NCBI GenBank assembly: GCA_033398695.1
Contig: CM065801.1
Span: 55,066,358-55,130,357, forward strand
Direction: 5' to 3'
DNA from: Orobanche coerulescens
Lineage: Eukaryota; Streptophyta; Magnoliopsida; Lamiales; Orobanchaceae
DNA length: 64,000 nt
Shown here: piece by piece, positions 22,086 to 34,093 of the stretch
How the letters are laid out: each line of letters starts with the position of its first letter
How positions within the stretch are numbered: position 1 is the first letter of the stretch
Notes under the pieces: model-generated
Databases searched by the model: none
What the model saw: only the letters and a program-made list of their open reading frames with translations
Told to the model about the DNA's origin: nothing
Position numbers and translations under genes: made by a program

Positions 22086-22512
22086 TTGCGAGGGTCGAGG
22101 TTTAGAAACCTCAATTCCTTTACCTCTCTATGAATCTCCAGACATTCTCCTCGGCATGCCGAACATACAATCACTAAGTACAACGAAACGTAACATCGCA
22201 GAGCAACGTACCAAGATTCCCTCTCAGCACAACACACCGCAAATCAATATGCCGAAATGCCAACTCAGCATAACATACCAACATAGGGCAACAAATAGCA
22301 ACACGGCAGAATATCCACTCAACATCATCACGATCAACGTCACATAGGGTAATCACATGTTACCACTAAACATCATCACAACTAACAACACGTGGGGTAA
22401 TCTCATGTTACCGCTCAACATCAACACTATTATCATCACAAAAGTAATCGCATGTTACCATTCATGATCACATAGGATGTCTCGTGGTCATGTTCTGTTA
22501 GCATCGACCCCC
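22086..22512 (-). other. Non-coding internal sequence of element C left of element E
   Basis: The stretch has low-complexity AC-rich text with 'taatc(a/t)catgttacc' motifs repeated at about 22350, 22400 and 22447. No gene is seen. It ends at the AGAGG target site of element E. Confidence 0.5.
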
Positions 22513-22517
22513 AGAGG
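22513..22517. repeat. Target site duplication of element E (AGAGG), left copy
   Basis: AGAGG directly precedes TGTAACACCCCCAG at 22518. The same five bases (33254-33258) directly follow the right LTR end, GATATTACA. Confidence 0.9.
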
Positions 22518-23439
22518 TGTAACACCCCCAGATTTAACCAGAAATATTACAGCGCCGTGGGCCTCGAGATGGAACCCACAAGGCTGAAGGAAATTTTCGC
22601 AAACATTTAGAAATGCTCAAGAGGCCGACGACAGTACTTTCTTTAAAAATATTCGAATACGTTATAAAACTCGTTTATCAAAACCGTCGTAACATCTCAT
22701 TTGAAATCACAAGGCCCGAAATGCCAAAACTCAACAGTTTGAAAGCATACGTTAAGCTATCGCTTACACGTACTGACAAAATAGTTTAGAAAAGGATTGC
22801 CAAAGTAACCTAAGTTACTAGATATCAAAGGCCATTGAAACACTCACGCAGCGGAAAGACAAACAATTCAAAATACTCTAGCAGCGGGAATACAACATTG
22901 AATTAGAACACTCGATACACAAACACATGCCATAGCCAGTATCCTTCGGGAAGCTCATCTCTCCACGACCGCTACAAGCTCGATATCCAAGGGACCTAAA
23001 AAGAAAGCCCACGACAGGGTCAGCCATAATATCCAACAATGATATCAATCACATCACATCAATAATTACATACCAATGAGATACAAAATAAGAATACGTC
23101 CAATGTAATCTTATCGTCATAACTCTACCAAAATTCACATCTCGTACTGTGTCTCACACAATACCTCAAAATCCTCAAAATTTCATCATAACTCTGTCCA
23201 ACCCAAATCCGTCGGGTGACATCATCAAGTCTCAACACGAAAACCGATTGTCCATCAAAGACAAATACCAAGGGAAATACGGAACATACCTCGAGATGCA
23301 CAATGCCACGACAATCATATCAGTCTAATCCAAGATCATATCAGTACAATATGGACACTGTCCTAACCCAAGACCTACAAATGCATACTCATATGACCAC
23401 GTCAATATGATCACAACAATAACAATCATGTATACTCAA

Positions 23440-23775
23440 TGGAAATCCGACGATCCAGCGCCCTCAGCATAGATCCCCTTATTGATCCTATTAGATCAGC
23501 ATAAGGTGGATAACCAACGATACACATATGCACAACAACACATGATAAAATCAATGATGCGAATTCACAAGATTCCATCAACGCAATACTGGTAATCCAA
23601 CGATCCAGCATCCTCAGCATAGATCCCCATGATGATCCCGTCGGACCAACGCACGGTGGAAAACCTGTCCAACGATCCAGCGCCCTCAGCATAGATCCCC
23701 ATGATGATCCCGTCGGACCAACGCATGGTGGACATCCGATCCAGCGCCCTCAGCATTGATCCTCATGATCCCTTC
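23440..23775. repeat. Four imperfect subrepeats in the element E 3' LTR
   Basis: Units contain 'cgatccagcgccctcagcat' plus 'agatccccatgatgatcccg' and a '...ggtgga' end, starting near 23450, 23600, 23670 and 23738. The same four occur in the 5' LTR at about 29490-29815. Confidence 0.85.
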
Positions 23776-24504
23776 GGATCATTTACAACATAAACAATGT
23801 AATTATGCATACACATATCCAAATCAATATGTTCATCAACATGAACAACATATGAATCAAAACATGAACAACACTATGATGAAACAACTAGGACGACTTC
23901 ATGTTCAACAACGTGAATGACAACCTGCATGATCAACATCATCTAAACCGAATCAAACTAAGATACTTGTCCCGAATCCTTCAGGAGAAATCTCGATGTC
24001 ACGTCATCATCGGCGATTGTCCTCAATGCTTGGCGATCCAAACGTACCATGGACTATAGATACTCATATCCTCGTCTTTATCACAACGTACCCTTGATAC
24101 CCGAACATACCAGTAACCGAGATAAAGCATATACATTATGATTTAACTCCCAGAATCGGAAAAACAACATATAATCCGAATCTCCGGAATTCGCAGTAAT
24201 AACCATTGCTATATGCATTATAAACGAAATGAAACTGAAACCATTCATTAAACATTTTAACTGAGCAAGTAATAACTTGCCTCGATACCGATACCACGAA
24301 GTTGTTACCGAACCCATTGCCTTTGTCTACGAGTTCCTCAGCCCCAATCAAAAGTAACACAACGGTTGTAATCCACGATCAATTATCGCAACCTAATGCA
24401 ATAATCAAATGACAACACATCCGATAATAATCAACAACAGACAAAACCAAATCAAACCATCACGAATTCATAATCACAACACAAAAATACTATTGTCTGC
24501 CTAC

Positions 24505-25775
24505 TTAGCGCACATTAAACGCATAACGTAGCGTGCGCTAAGTTGATCCCGTTAGCGTGCGCTAGCCAGTAAGCTTAGCGTGCGCTTATGCTGTACAGTG
24601 GCATGTATTCCAAGCATCGACTAACATATTGCGACTACGAATCCGAATGAAGGGAGACATAAATCTCCATATCCCTTGAAGGAAAACGACACCATAACTA
24701 TCACAAGGATCATATCAATGTCCATATATCAATAACAACATCAACAATCAAACCAACTCGATAACAAGGATCATATCATACTCGATCTGGAATTCAACCT
24801 AGTATCAAGATTCATCTCATCTAAATCGACCAATATAATTACCAAGATTCAGAAATCCATCTTAGATCGGGTTAAATGAATCAACATCCTTATAATATGA
24901 AGAATCTTAACTAACATCCGAAACTCTTATCAAAATTCCATTGAATCTCATATAACATCATCATCTGATTATCCAACATGCCCATCACATGTAATCATCC
25001 AAGAAAAACGAACCACCATCAAAGAGATACGAAAATTACCTGGATTGGATGAACCAAGAATAAGAACACTTGACTCCATTCCAAGAATCATGAATAACTT
25101 GAAGAACAAGGCTTGAATCCATGCTTTCCATCTTAATCTTGTTAAAGATCGTCATCTCACCATGTTTGGGAACCTCAAGAACCTCCCAAAGCTCTCTCTA
25201 TCGACTGAAGGAGAAAGAATGGACTAAATGCATCTCAAAACCCGTCTGTCCCCTTATATAATAAACATTACTAGCGCGTGTTACTCTCATAAAATAGCGT
25301 GCGTTATTGCCATAGCGTGCACTAACTGACTTTGTTAGCGTGCGCTATTGCAGCCCAGAGGCCACTGCCTCGCTTTGTAAACTAGCTTACGTACGTAATG
25401 CCTATGCATTAACGTATGTAAAACATCATGTCTAGCGTACGCAAGTCCTTGCCCTTAGCGTGTGCTATCCGAAGTTGACTTACTACAGTATTCACCTACC
25501 ACTCGTGCCCCCACATGCCGAAAGCATCCGCGATTTCCGGGATTCCTCTGACCGATCTGGAATTAGCGTGCGCTAACCATACGGTTTAGCGTGCGCTAGC
25601 CCTAAATGACAAACACCCGCTGACCTTATCTGGACACGCGTTACAAGTGGCCAGGTCCACTCTCCGAAAGCCAAGATTCCCTCTGATCTGTTCTGAACTA
25701 GCGTGCGCTATCTTTTACCATTAGCTTGCGCTAAACCTGCACGACAGCGTGCGCTAGGAATGCATATTAGTGTGC
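24505..25775 (-). repeat. Two palindrome blocks (TAGCGTGCGCTA type) in the element E 3' LTR
   Basis: A small block of about four copies lies at 24505-24590, downstream of the TATA box. A larger block of about ten lies upstream of it at 25270-25775 ('attagcgtgcgctaac', 'tagcgtgcgctagcc', 'ttacgtacgtaatg' and variants). The matching blocks in the 5' LTR are near 31690-31775 and 32460-32945. Confidence 0.8.
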
Positions 25776-26089
25776 GCTAATAATGCTACACTTAGCCATT
25801 TCCCGCAATTTCTGTCCAACGTCTCGACATACCAAAAACGAACATACGACACACTGAACACAAATACTGAATCCAATAATATTCTCATACGATATACCTA
25901 ATATCAAAAGTGCGATAACCTGATACACGACATCCTCAAATGCAACCATCGACCAGATACGACAATTATACCGATACTGACATCTCAGTCCTTTATTTAT
26001 TTTATCCATACTGTACATATTCCACGCTGTACAATATAACTCGGATAAAATAATATCAAACAACAGTAGTAGAAATTCAGAATATTACA

Positions 26090-26127
26090 TTCTACACCAC
26101 TTAAAATAAGTTTCGTCCTCGAAACTT
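26090..26127 (-). promoter_or_regulatory. Polypurine tract and hairpin of element E
   Basis: The minus strand reads AAGTTTCGAGGACGAAACTT (26127-26108), a perfect 8-bp stem with a 4-base loop, followed by the purine-rich 'agtggtgtagaa' ending at the LTR boundary at 26090. Confidence 0.65.
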
Positions 26128-28536
26128 GCAAGCCGTTATAGAAAAACCAACAAACCGTTCAACTAAAATATTCCGAAACCATCACAACAACAATCGATCA
26201 TCATTAACGAATAACCAAAACAGTACACTTATATATGCGCCAAGTCGACGATCTCTTGAGGTACTAGCAAGTGACTTCACTGTAAAGCCTCAATACGTTT
26301 ACAATAACAATTCCATGAGTCGCAACAAAATATATCATCTTCGGATGAAGTAACCTATCCGTGTCAAATCTCGTCTACCTGATTATACAATCAACTCCCA
26401 ATTCCGATAAAACGAATAATACATGATACATCTGTGAAACAAATGCTCAACACCATGGCAACAAATCCCGAAACATCGACAGGCAATCTGAACGCTCAAA
26501 TGATCACCAGCAATAATCAACCGAGAATATCATCGACATGATAAACTCTAATACGACCAATCCAAAGGTCAAAACACGACCGAGAATATCATCATCATGA
26601 TAAACTCCAATATTACCAACGAACAATCAACGAAAATCGAGAATACCTTCACACAGTAAACTCCAACACGATCAACACAGAACCACATAAATCGATATAC
26701 GAATGAATAAGTTCTCAAAACGACACACCAATCACATACAGTGGATCTCAATAAACACACCTGACTGTCGAACATACTCCTCGGCATACGAACAACCAAT
26801 CACAATCTGGCGAACATATCCAATCATACATGGAGTGGGAACGACCACTCAATATCCAAAATAACCAGCATGACGTTACCATCCCCAAATCTACACTTAC
26901 AAAGAAATCATTCAAAAGTCACTATGGTAGAGTCGCGCTACTACCATACCAATGGAATCACATAGTACATATGTCCCGGTTTCACAAAATCCAAAGTTCC
27001 AAAATTACATCCTGTACATGAATCTACAACACGCAATATATTTTTCTTATCTGATCAATCAACCGATCATTCCTGGATAACCAAACTACCATACCAAAGT
27101 TCGAATCTCTTTTCGTCGTACCGTTAGAGTGTTATCTAGTTTGTGATTCTTACTCAGAACTTCACCATGATATGCAATGTGCACTAAATGCGTATGTATA
27201 TCAATTTCATTTTCAAAACCAGTTTGAAATCATATAGTCTTGTCAAGAAGACAAATTTTCGAAAGCTCATTCAAAAATTTCAAAACTCAAAACATAAATT
27301 TTCGTAAGACCACGAAATCAATTTTTGAAAAATTAAATCGGCTCGCTGGTGCCAAGTATTCGATAACAGTTTTCCTTCGAATCCACATGATTTCGAAGTT
27401 TTAAAATGAAAACTATGCAAATGATTGACCACATCCATACTTCTGTATACCAATTCGGTTCGTCACCAATATCCACTGATATTCCATCGAAAAACCACAC
27501 GATAGAGTTCCAAAATCTCAATATATACACTCCGACCCAAAAACTCCTTTTCCACCTATGACTCGCAATGTCAACCATTAACCCATTCCTGGATTACCTC
27601 AAATATGCTATGACAAAACAGTGAAACAAATCAACAAAGCGAAAGACTTCCCGAGAGGTTTCATTTGAACCAATAAATCAAAACCCCGAAGGGTAGTGAT
27701 AAAGTAGATAAACAATTGATAAAGTGTTTTACAAATCTCGGGAGTTTTAAGGAAAACAGAAAAGCCTTTTGAAACATTAGGGTCTCAGCCCGTATCTCGT
27801 TCCGCATTACAAGAAGTTTAAAAAGTAGGAAACTCTTTTTCGGACCCCAAGTCCTGATTTATAAAACAATTTCAAAAATCTATTGGGTCTCGGCCCAAAA
27901 ATTATTTACGGTAAAACATTCGTAAAACATTTATTTTGAAAAGTATCGTTTTCAAATGTTCAAAAGCAGTTTCATGTCTTTCAAAATGACTTAACATGAC
28001 TACATGCTCTTCTCAACCATGCACAACATTTCTCCCAAATGCACAGTTCCGTTCCAAACTCAACCGACATACTGATTTCCAATATCATAGTTTCTCAAGA
28101 TCATCAATCCTGTCTCACTCTGTCATCTCATACTGTGAAGCATAATATCTTTCTGAATCTCAAAACATATCAACTTACAACGGCATAAATCTCAATGAAA
28201 TTCAAAAATCCAAATACTTACAGATCGTGAAGCCGACGATTCCTCGTGATACTGGCACATGTCTCGACTCTAGAAATTACTCGATACAGATATTTTCAAA
28301 ACATATATTTTGCAAACTCAGCTCAACTCGAGAACACAACACGGCTCTATCCGAAGAAACACGTTAACACCATTTTGAAAAGTTTACAACAACCCCAATA
28401 CTACATTGGTAAATCACATCAAGCACAAGCCCGAGTGAACAACAAAAACTCACGGCTCTAGTATTTGTCAATCGACAACTTAAATGACGCGACAAAAACA
28501 CGACCTAAGTCGACCCGAATGCCTAGGTTTTCTCAA
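26128..28536 (-). other. Non-coding interior of element E
   Basis: I find no conserved gag, protease, RT or integrase motif on either strand. Open frames such as 26126-26353, 26569-26799 and 27333-27578 lack recognisable domains. Words such as 'actcctcggcata' and 'aacatttctcccaaatgcac', and the 'gggtctcggcccaaaa' region, resemble the interiors of elements C and G, so this looks like a family-specific leader or spacer. Confidence 0.6.
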
Positions 28537-28558
28537 CCTAACCTCCGATACCATATTC
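28537..28558 (-). other. Primer-binding site of element E
   Basis: The minus strand has TGGTATCGGAGGTTAGG (28553-28537) five bases after the LTR end. It matches the initiator tRNA-Met tail except at two positions within the first 12, one being the A-to-G change common to all the sites here. Confidence 0.75.
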
Positions 28559-29915
28559 TGTAACACCCCCAGATTTAACCGAAAATATTACAGCGCCGTA
28601 GGGCCCAAGATGGAACCCACAAGGCTGAAGGAAATTTTCGCAAATATTTAGAAATGCTCAAGAGGCCGACGACGGTACTTTCTTTAAAAATATTCGAAGA
28701 TGTTATAAAACTCGTTTATCAAAACCGTCGTAACATCTCATTCGAAATCACAAGGCCCGAAATGTCAAAACTCAACAGTTTGAAAACATACGTTAAGCTA
28801 TCGCTTACACGTACTGAAAAAATAGTTTAGAAAAGGATTGCCAAAGTAACCTAAGTTACTAGATATCAAAGGCCATTGAAACACTCACGCAACGGAAAGA
28901 CAAACAATTCAAAGTACTCTAGCAGCGGAAATACAACATCGAATTAGAACACTCGATACACAAACACATGCCATAGCCAGTATCCTCCGGGAAGCTCATC
29001 TCTCCACGACCGCTACAAGCTCGATATCTAAGGGACCTAAAAAGAAAGCCCACGACGGGGTCATCCATAATATCCAATAATAATATCAATCACATCACAT
29101 CAATAATTACATACCAATGAGATACAAAATAAGAATATGTCAAATGTAATCTTATCGTCATAACTCTACCAAAATTCACATCTCGTACTGTGTCTCACAC
29201 AATACCTCAAAATCCTCAAAACATCATCATAACTCTGTCCAACCCAAATTCGTCGGGTGACATCATCAAGTCTCAGCACGAAAACCGATTGTCCATCAAA
29301 GAGAAATACCAAGGGAAATACGGAACATACCTCGAGATGCACAATACCACGACAATCATATCAGTCTAATCCAAGATCAGATCAGCGCAATACGGACACG
29401 GTCCTAACCCAAAACCTACAAATGCATACTCATATGACCACGTCAATATGATCACAACAATAACAATCATGTATACTTAATGGAAATCCGACGATCCAGC
29501 GCCCTCATCATAGATCCCCTTGTTGATCCTATCAAATCAGCAAAAGGTGGATAACCAACGATACACATATGCACAACAACACATGATAAAATCAATGATG
29601 CGACTTCACAAGATTCCATCAACGCAATACTGGTAATCCAACGATCCAGCGCCCTCAGCATAGATCCCCGTGATGATCCCGTCAGACCAACGCATGGTGG
29701 AAAACCTGTCCAACGATCCAGCGCCCTCAGCATAGATCCCTATGATGATCCCGTCGGACCAACGCATGGTGGACATCCGATCCAGCGCCCTCAGCATAGA
29801 TCCTTATGATCCCTTCGGATCATTTACAACATAAACAATGCAATGATCCAGACACATATGCAAATCAATATGTTCATCAACATGAACAACATATGAATCA
29901 AAACATGAACAACAC

Positions 29916-31057
29916 TGTTGTGTCGAGATTTATTCACCTCGACACGCGATCGACTACAAGGCCGAGCGACCGAGTCCACAACCAATCAAGCTATGGCAAA
30001 CTCGCCTAAACGAAGATAATAGTCCGCCTCCGAGTATCTAGCGATCGAATCTCAAGGCGATCGCCTTTAGCACCTAGCGATCGACTCGAGTGCCTGACCT
30101 AGGACGACCGTCTTGTACCACGAACAGAGACCTTTGTCCGTCAAAGTATACGAAGACTGGATCTCAAAGTAGCGCCCATGTGCAGATCCGCGACAGGCGC
30201 CGCATTTCATGGATCATTAACCACAGCCTGTCACCACCTTATCACCTACCGACAAACCCGCCGAAAGGTACAAGGTGGGACCGCCCGTGACAGCGACTCA
30301 GATGCGTGCAGACTTCTCATTGGACCGCACAGCTGGCTGCCAGCAACTCCTGCAGACTTTAAGGAGACCAGCCCATGTGCTAAAAGACGATCGCCCGCTT
30401 ATTATAATACAGCAGAGGCGATCGCCCAGCATCTCCCAGTGCTATAAATAGAGAACCCCCAGCAACTGGAACAAGGTTCCTCTCGGTTCCTCTCGGTTTC
30501 CCTTGGTTCCTCTCGGTTCCTCTTCTGATTCCCTCTCAGTGGATAAATATATTCAGAATACATACACACAGTCAAGCTCTCGGCTCCCTCTCTTGGATCT
30601 ACCCCAGGATTTCTCTCTCAGCATATCTCATCCAGAAGACGGTCGGCAGAGGCAAGAACTCCTAGCAGTACAGATCAAACGAGACTCACAAGCCCAGGAG
30701 CTCAAGCATACAGCAGCTACACACCGCGAGAGACTGTCGATTTCTCACGGTCGTTACAGCTCTTCAACGTTGTTACAAGAACTCACAGAGCATCATATCT
30801 GGTTCTTCCGGCAATCTTCACGCTCGATAGCTAAGATAACTAGGGTCTTTATACACATTGTAATTGTACTCTAACATTAATATTTGTACTCCAAAGTATA
30901 TGTATTAATAATATCTCGCGAGAGCATTCAAGCTCGGGACTAACAACCCCGGCAAATCTTGTGTTATTTACTTTTCCCACGGAAGTGTTCTCGCATTTGT
31001 TTGCTATCCATCCATTCCAGCAATATTCATCTCCGGATAATATTTTGGGTAGCAACA
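29916..31057. mobile_element. Solo LTR (TGTTG...CAACA) with 5-bp target duplication AACAC
   Basis: Comparison of the two element E LTRs shows an exact 1142-bp insert starting TGTTGTGTCGAG and ending GGTAGCAACA. AACAC lies on both sides (29911-29915 and 31058-31062); the other LTR has a single AACAC. It contains 'ctataaatagag' (about 30443), a TATA box on the plus strand, and repeated 'ggttcctctcgg' words just after it. There is no internal region or second copy, so it is a solo LTR left by recombination. The superfamily is not certain; the terminal bases and 5-bp duplication fit Ty3/gypsy or copia. ORFs 30178-30447 and 30503-30874 inside it are not genes. Confidence 0.9.
30441..30455 (+). promoter_or_regulatory. 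TATA box of the solo LTR
   Basis: 'gctataaatagagaac' is a canonical plant TATA region. Four 'ggttcctctcgg'-like repeats follow within 70 bases. Confidence 0.6.
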
Positions 31058-33258
31058 AACACTATGATGAAACAACTAGGACGACTTCATGTTCAACAAC
31101 GTGAATGACAACCTGCATGATCAACATCATCTAAACTGAATCAAACTAAGATACTTGTCCCGAATCCTTCAGGAGAAATCTCGATGTCAAGTCATCACCG
31201 GCGATTGTCCTCAATGCTTGGCGATCCAAACGTACCATGGACTATAGATACTCATATCCTCATCTTTATCACAACGTACCCCTGATACCCGAACATACAA
31301 TAACCAAGATAAATCATATACATTATGATTTAACTCCCAGAATCGGAAAAACAACATATAACCCGAATCTCCATAATTCGCAATAATAACCATTGCTATA
31401 TGCATTATAAACGAAATGAAACTGAAACCATTCATTAAACATTTTAACTGAGCAAGTAATAACTTGCCTCGATACCGATACCACGAAGCTATTACCGAAC
31501 CCATTGCCTTTGTCTACGAGCTCCTCAGCCCCGATCAAAAGTAACACAACGGTCGTAATCCACGATCAATTATCGCAACCTAATGCAATAATCAAATGAC
31601 AACACATCCGATAATAATCAACAACCAACAAAACCAAATCAAACCATCACAAATTCATAATCACAACACAAAAATACTGTTGTCTGCCTACTTAGCGCAC
31701 GTTAAACGCATAACGTAGTGTGCGCTAAGTTGCTCCCGTTAGCGTGCGCTAGCCAGTAAGCTTAGCGTGCGCTAATGCTGTACAGTGGCATGCATTCCAA
31801 GCATCGACTAACATCTTGCGACTATGGATCCGAATGAAGGGAGACATAAATCTCCATATCTCTTGATGATAAACGACACCATAACTATCACAAGGATCAT
31901 ATCAATGTCCATATATCAATAACAACATCAACAATCAAACCAACTCGATACAAAGGATCATATCATACTCAATCTGGAATTCAACCTAGTATCAAGATTC
32001 ATCTCATCTAAATCGACCAATATAATTACCAAGATTCAGAAATCCATCTTAGATCGGGTTAAATGAATCAACATCCTTATTATATGAAGAATCTTAACTA
32101 ACATCTGAAACTCTTATCAAAATTCCATTGAATCTCATATAACATCATCATCTGATTATCCAACATGCCTCTCACATTTAATCATCCAAGAAAAACGAAC
32201 CACCATCAAAGAGATACAAAAATTACCTGGATTGGATGAACCAAGAATAAGAACACTTGACTCCATTCCAAGAATTATGAATAACATGAAGAAAAAGGGT
32301 TGAATCCATGCTTTCCATCTTAATATTGTTAAAGATCATCATCTCACCATGTTTGGGAACCTCAAGAACCTCCCAAAGCTCTCTGTATCGACTGAAGGAG
32401 AAAGAATGGACTAAATGCATCTCAAAACCCGTCTGTCCCCTTATATAATAAACATTACTAGCGCGCGCTACTCTCATAAAATAGCGTGCGTTATTGCCCT
32501 AGCGTGCGCTAACTGACTTTGTTAGCATGCGCTATTGCAGCCCAGAGGCCACTGCCTCTCTTCGTAAACTAGCTTATGTACGTAATGCCTGTGCATTAAC
32601 ATACATAAAACATCATGTATAGCATACGCAAGTCCTTGCCCTTAGCGTGCGCTATCTGAAGTTGACTTACTACAGTATTCACCTACCACTCGTGCCCCCA
32701 CATGCCGAAAGCATCTGCGATTTCCGGGATTCCTCTGACCGATCTGGAATTAAAGTGCGCTAGCCCTACATGACAAACACCCGCTGACCTTATATGGACA
32801 TGCGTTACAAGTGGCTGGGTCCACTCGCCGAAAGCCAAGATTCCCTCTGATCTATTCTGAACTAGAGTCCGCTATCTTTTACCATTAGCGTGCGCTAAAC
32901 CTGCACGATAGCGTACGCTAGGAATGCATATTAGCATGCGCTAATAATGCTACACTTAGCCATTTCCCGCAATTTCTGTCCAACTTCTCGACATACCAAA
33001 AACGTACATACGACACACTGAACACAAATACTGAATCCGATAATATTCTTATACGATATATCCAATATCAAAAGTGCGATAACCTGATACACGACATCCT
33101 CAAATGCAACTGTCGACCAGATACGACAATTATACCGATACTGACATCTCAGTCCTTTATTTATTTTATCCATACTGTACAGATTCCACGTTGTACAATA
33201 TAACTCGGATAAAATAATATCAAACAACAATAGTAGAAATTTCGGATATTACAAGAGG

Positions 33259-33413
33259 TTTCACCGAACCATCCTCGGGTGGGCCATCTTAATGCATGCT
33301 AAAACTACGATTAGCGTGCGTTAACTAAATTACTAAGTCTGCCAGCTCCAGTTAGTGTGCGCTAAGTAGCACATTAACATGCGCTAACTGACACAATATA
33401 GAAAGATTTATTG
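33259..33413. other. Fragment between elements E and F carrying GCGTGCGC palindromes
   Basis: This 155-base stretch has four near-copies of TAGCGTGCGCTA ('attagcgtgcgtta', 'gttagtgtgcgctaa', 'ttaacatgcgctaac' and one more diverged). It is the sequence that received both E and F, probably the continuation of element C, but I could not match it to a specific part of C. Confidence 0.4.
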
Positions 33414-33694
33414 TAATACCACCGGTATTTCATGCTTGATTACCTTGTACTGTGTGATTCCTCATAGTGTGATATTGCCATTTCTATTATGTGATTTCAT
33501 TTAATGTTATTTCGATACAATTGTGTGATGTGGATGAAACAGAGGTGATGCACCTTGACACCGTTGAACAATCATCGGTGTGAATATGACGGTGGCCAAC
33601 GTCTTGTTCCCCGATAAATTGTTGACGAGTGGAAAGGATGGTCACCCTGAAATGGTTAAAATGCGAATATATGAGTAAGGAACTGAATGTATAA

Positions 33695-34075
33695 GGTGCG
33701 CTATAGAACATACATAACGTACGCTAAAACTGATACATTATGTACGTTAACGTAACATGGTTACGTACGTAATGGTTGAGTTGGTCTTCCGCCTAGAATC
33801 TTTCTTTTGACGTTGACGTGGATTGGGCTACTTTCGGTGGGCTAGAGGACAAACAAGTCAACCCCTCATAACGTACGCTATTCTCCAAGTATAGCGTATG
33901 CTACCATCAGGCATCTTACGTACGCTATTGATTGCAGCTTACGTACATAACAGATGAGTACACTTCAGTCAGTAGCTTCTGGAAGGTCCTTACGTACGCT
34001 ATCAGTAGACCATTACGCATATAACGAGCTTTACGTACGTAAAGCATTCGATGTTAACGTACATTAACGAAATCG
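33695..34075 (+). repeat. Palindrome array (TTACGTACGCTA type) in U3 of element F
   Basis: About a dozen copies or variants occur ('aacgtacgctaa', 'ttacgtacgtaatg', 'cttacgtacgctattg', 'tatagcgtatgcta', 'ttacgtacgtaaa'). The hybrid form TTACGTACGCTA links the GTACGT version of elements A and G with the GCGTGCGC version of C and E. The array ends just upstream of the TATA palindrome. Confidence 0.85.
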
Positions 34076-34076
34076 A

Positions 34077-34093
34077 GTGTTATAAAATAACAC
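34077..34093 (+). promoter_or_regulatory. TATA box of element F LTR inside a palindrome
   Basis: GTGTTATAAAATAACAC has TATAAAA between perfect 7-base arms (GTGTTAT and ATAACAC). It is conserved in the 3' LTR at 41319-41335. Confidence 0.65.

Larger units (their letters stand above)
18443..22512 (-). mobile_element. Element C, gag-only gypsy-like element, 3' part
   Basis: Minus-strand order from the right: internal sequence (22512-21734) with a decayed gag zinc knuckle, subrepeats, polypurine tract (21390-21378) and a 2.9-kb 3' LTR (21377-18443). No protease, RT or integrase lies between the knuckle and the LTR, so this copy is either deleted or belongs to a non-autonomous TR-GAG-like family. 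Element G has the same arrangement. Its 5' part lies right of element E and was not identified with certainty. Confidence 0.7.
22518..26089 (-). mobile_element. 3' LTR of element E
   Basis: This 3572-bp LTR matches 28559-33253 throughout, apart from the inserted solo LTR and small indels. It includes subrepeats (23440-23775), two palindrome blocks (24505-24590 and 25270-25775) and a TATA box ('ttatataagg' on the minus strand near 25255). ORFs inside (for example 23426-23692, 24081-24317, 25767-26063) also appear in the other LTR and are not genes. Confidence 0.9.
22518..33253 (-). mobile_element. Element E, complete non-coding LTR element (LARD-like)
   Basis: Two LTRs in the same orientation (22518-26089 and 28559-33253) start TGTAACACCCCCAGATTTAACC and end (A/G)(A/G)ATATTACA. 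AGAGG flanks both ends. On the minus strand the primer-binding site lies at 28553-28537 and a polypurine tract at 26101-26090. The 2.47-kb interior has no recognisable gag or pol. Long LTRs with a non-coding interior fit large retrotransposon derivatives, which need proteins from autonomous relatives. The 5' LTR carries a solo LTR insertion. Confidence 0.9.
28559..33253 (-). mobile_element. 5' LTR of element E, interrupted by a solo LTR
   Basis: It is co-linear with the 3' LTR. It is 4695 bp including a 1142-bp insert and its 5-bp duplication, leaving about 3548 bp. One palindrome unit with its spacer, present at 25563-25600, is missing here near 32748. The right end GGATATTACA is followed by the AGAGG target duplication. 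Confidence 0.9.

Noticed and set aside
23426..23756. Paired ORFs with repeated 'MLRALDR' or 'SDGIIMGIYAEGAGSLD' text, also at 29467-29797
   Set aside because: They are translations of the LTR subrepeats of element E, present in both LTRs and not proteins.
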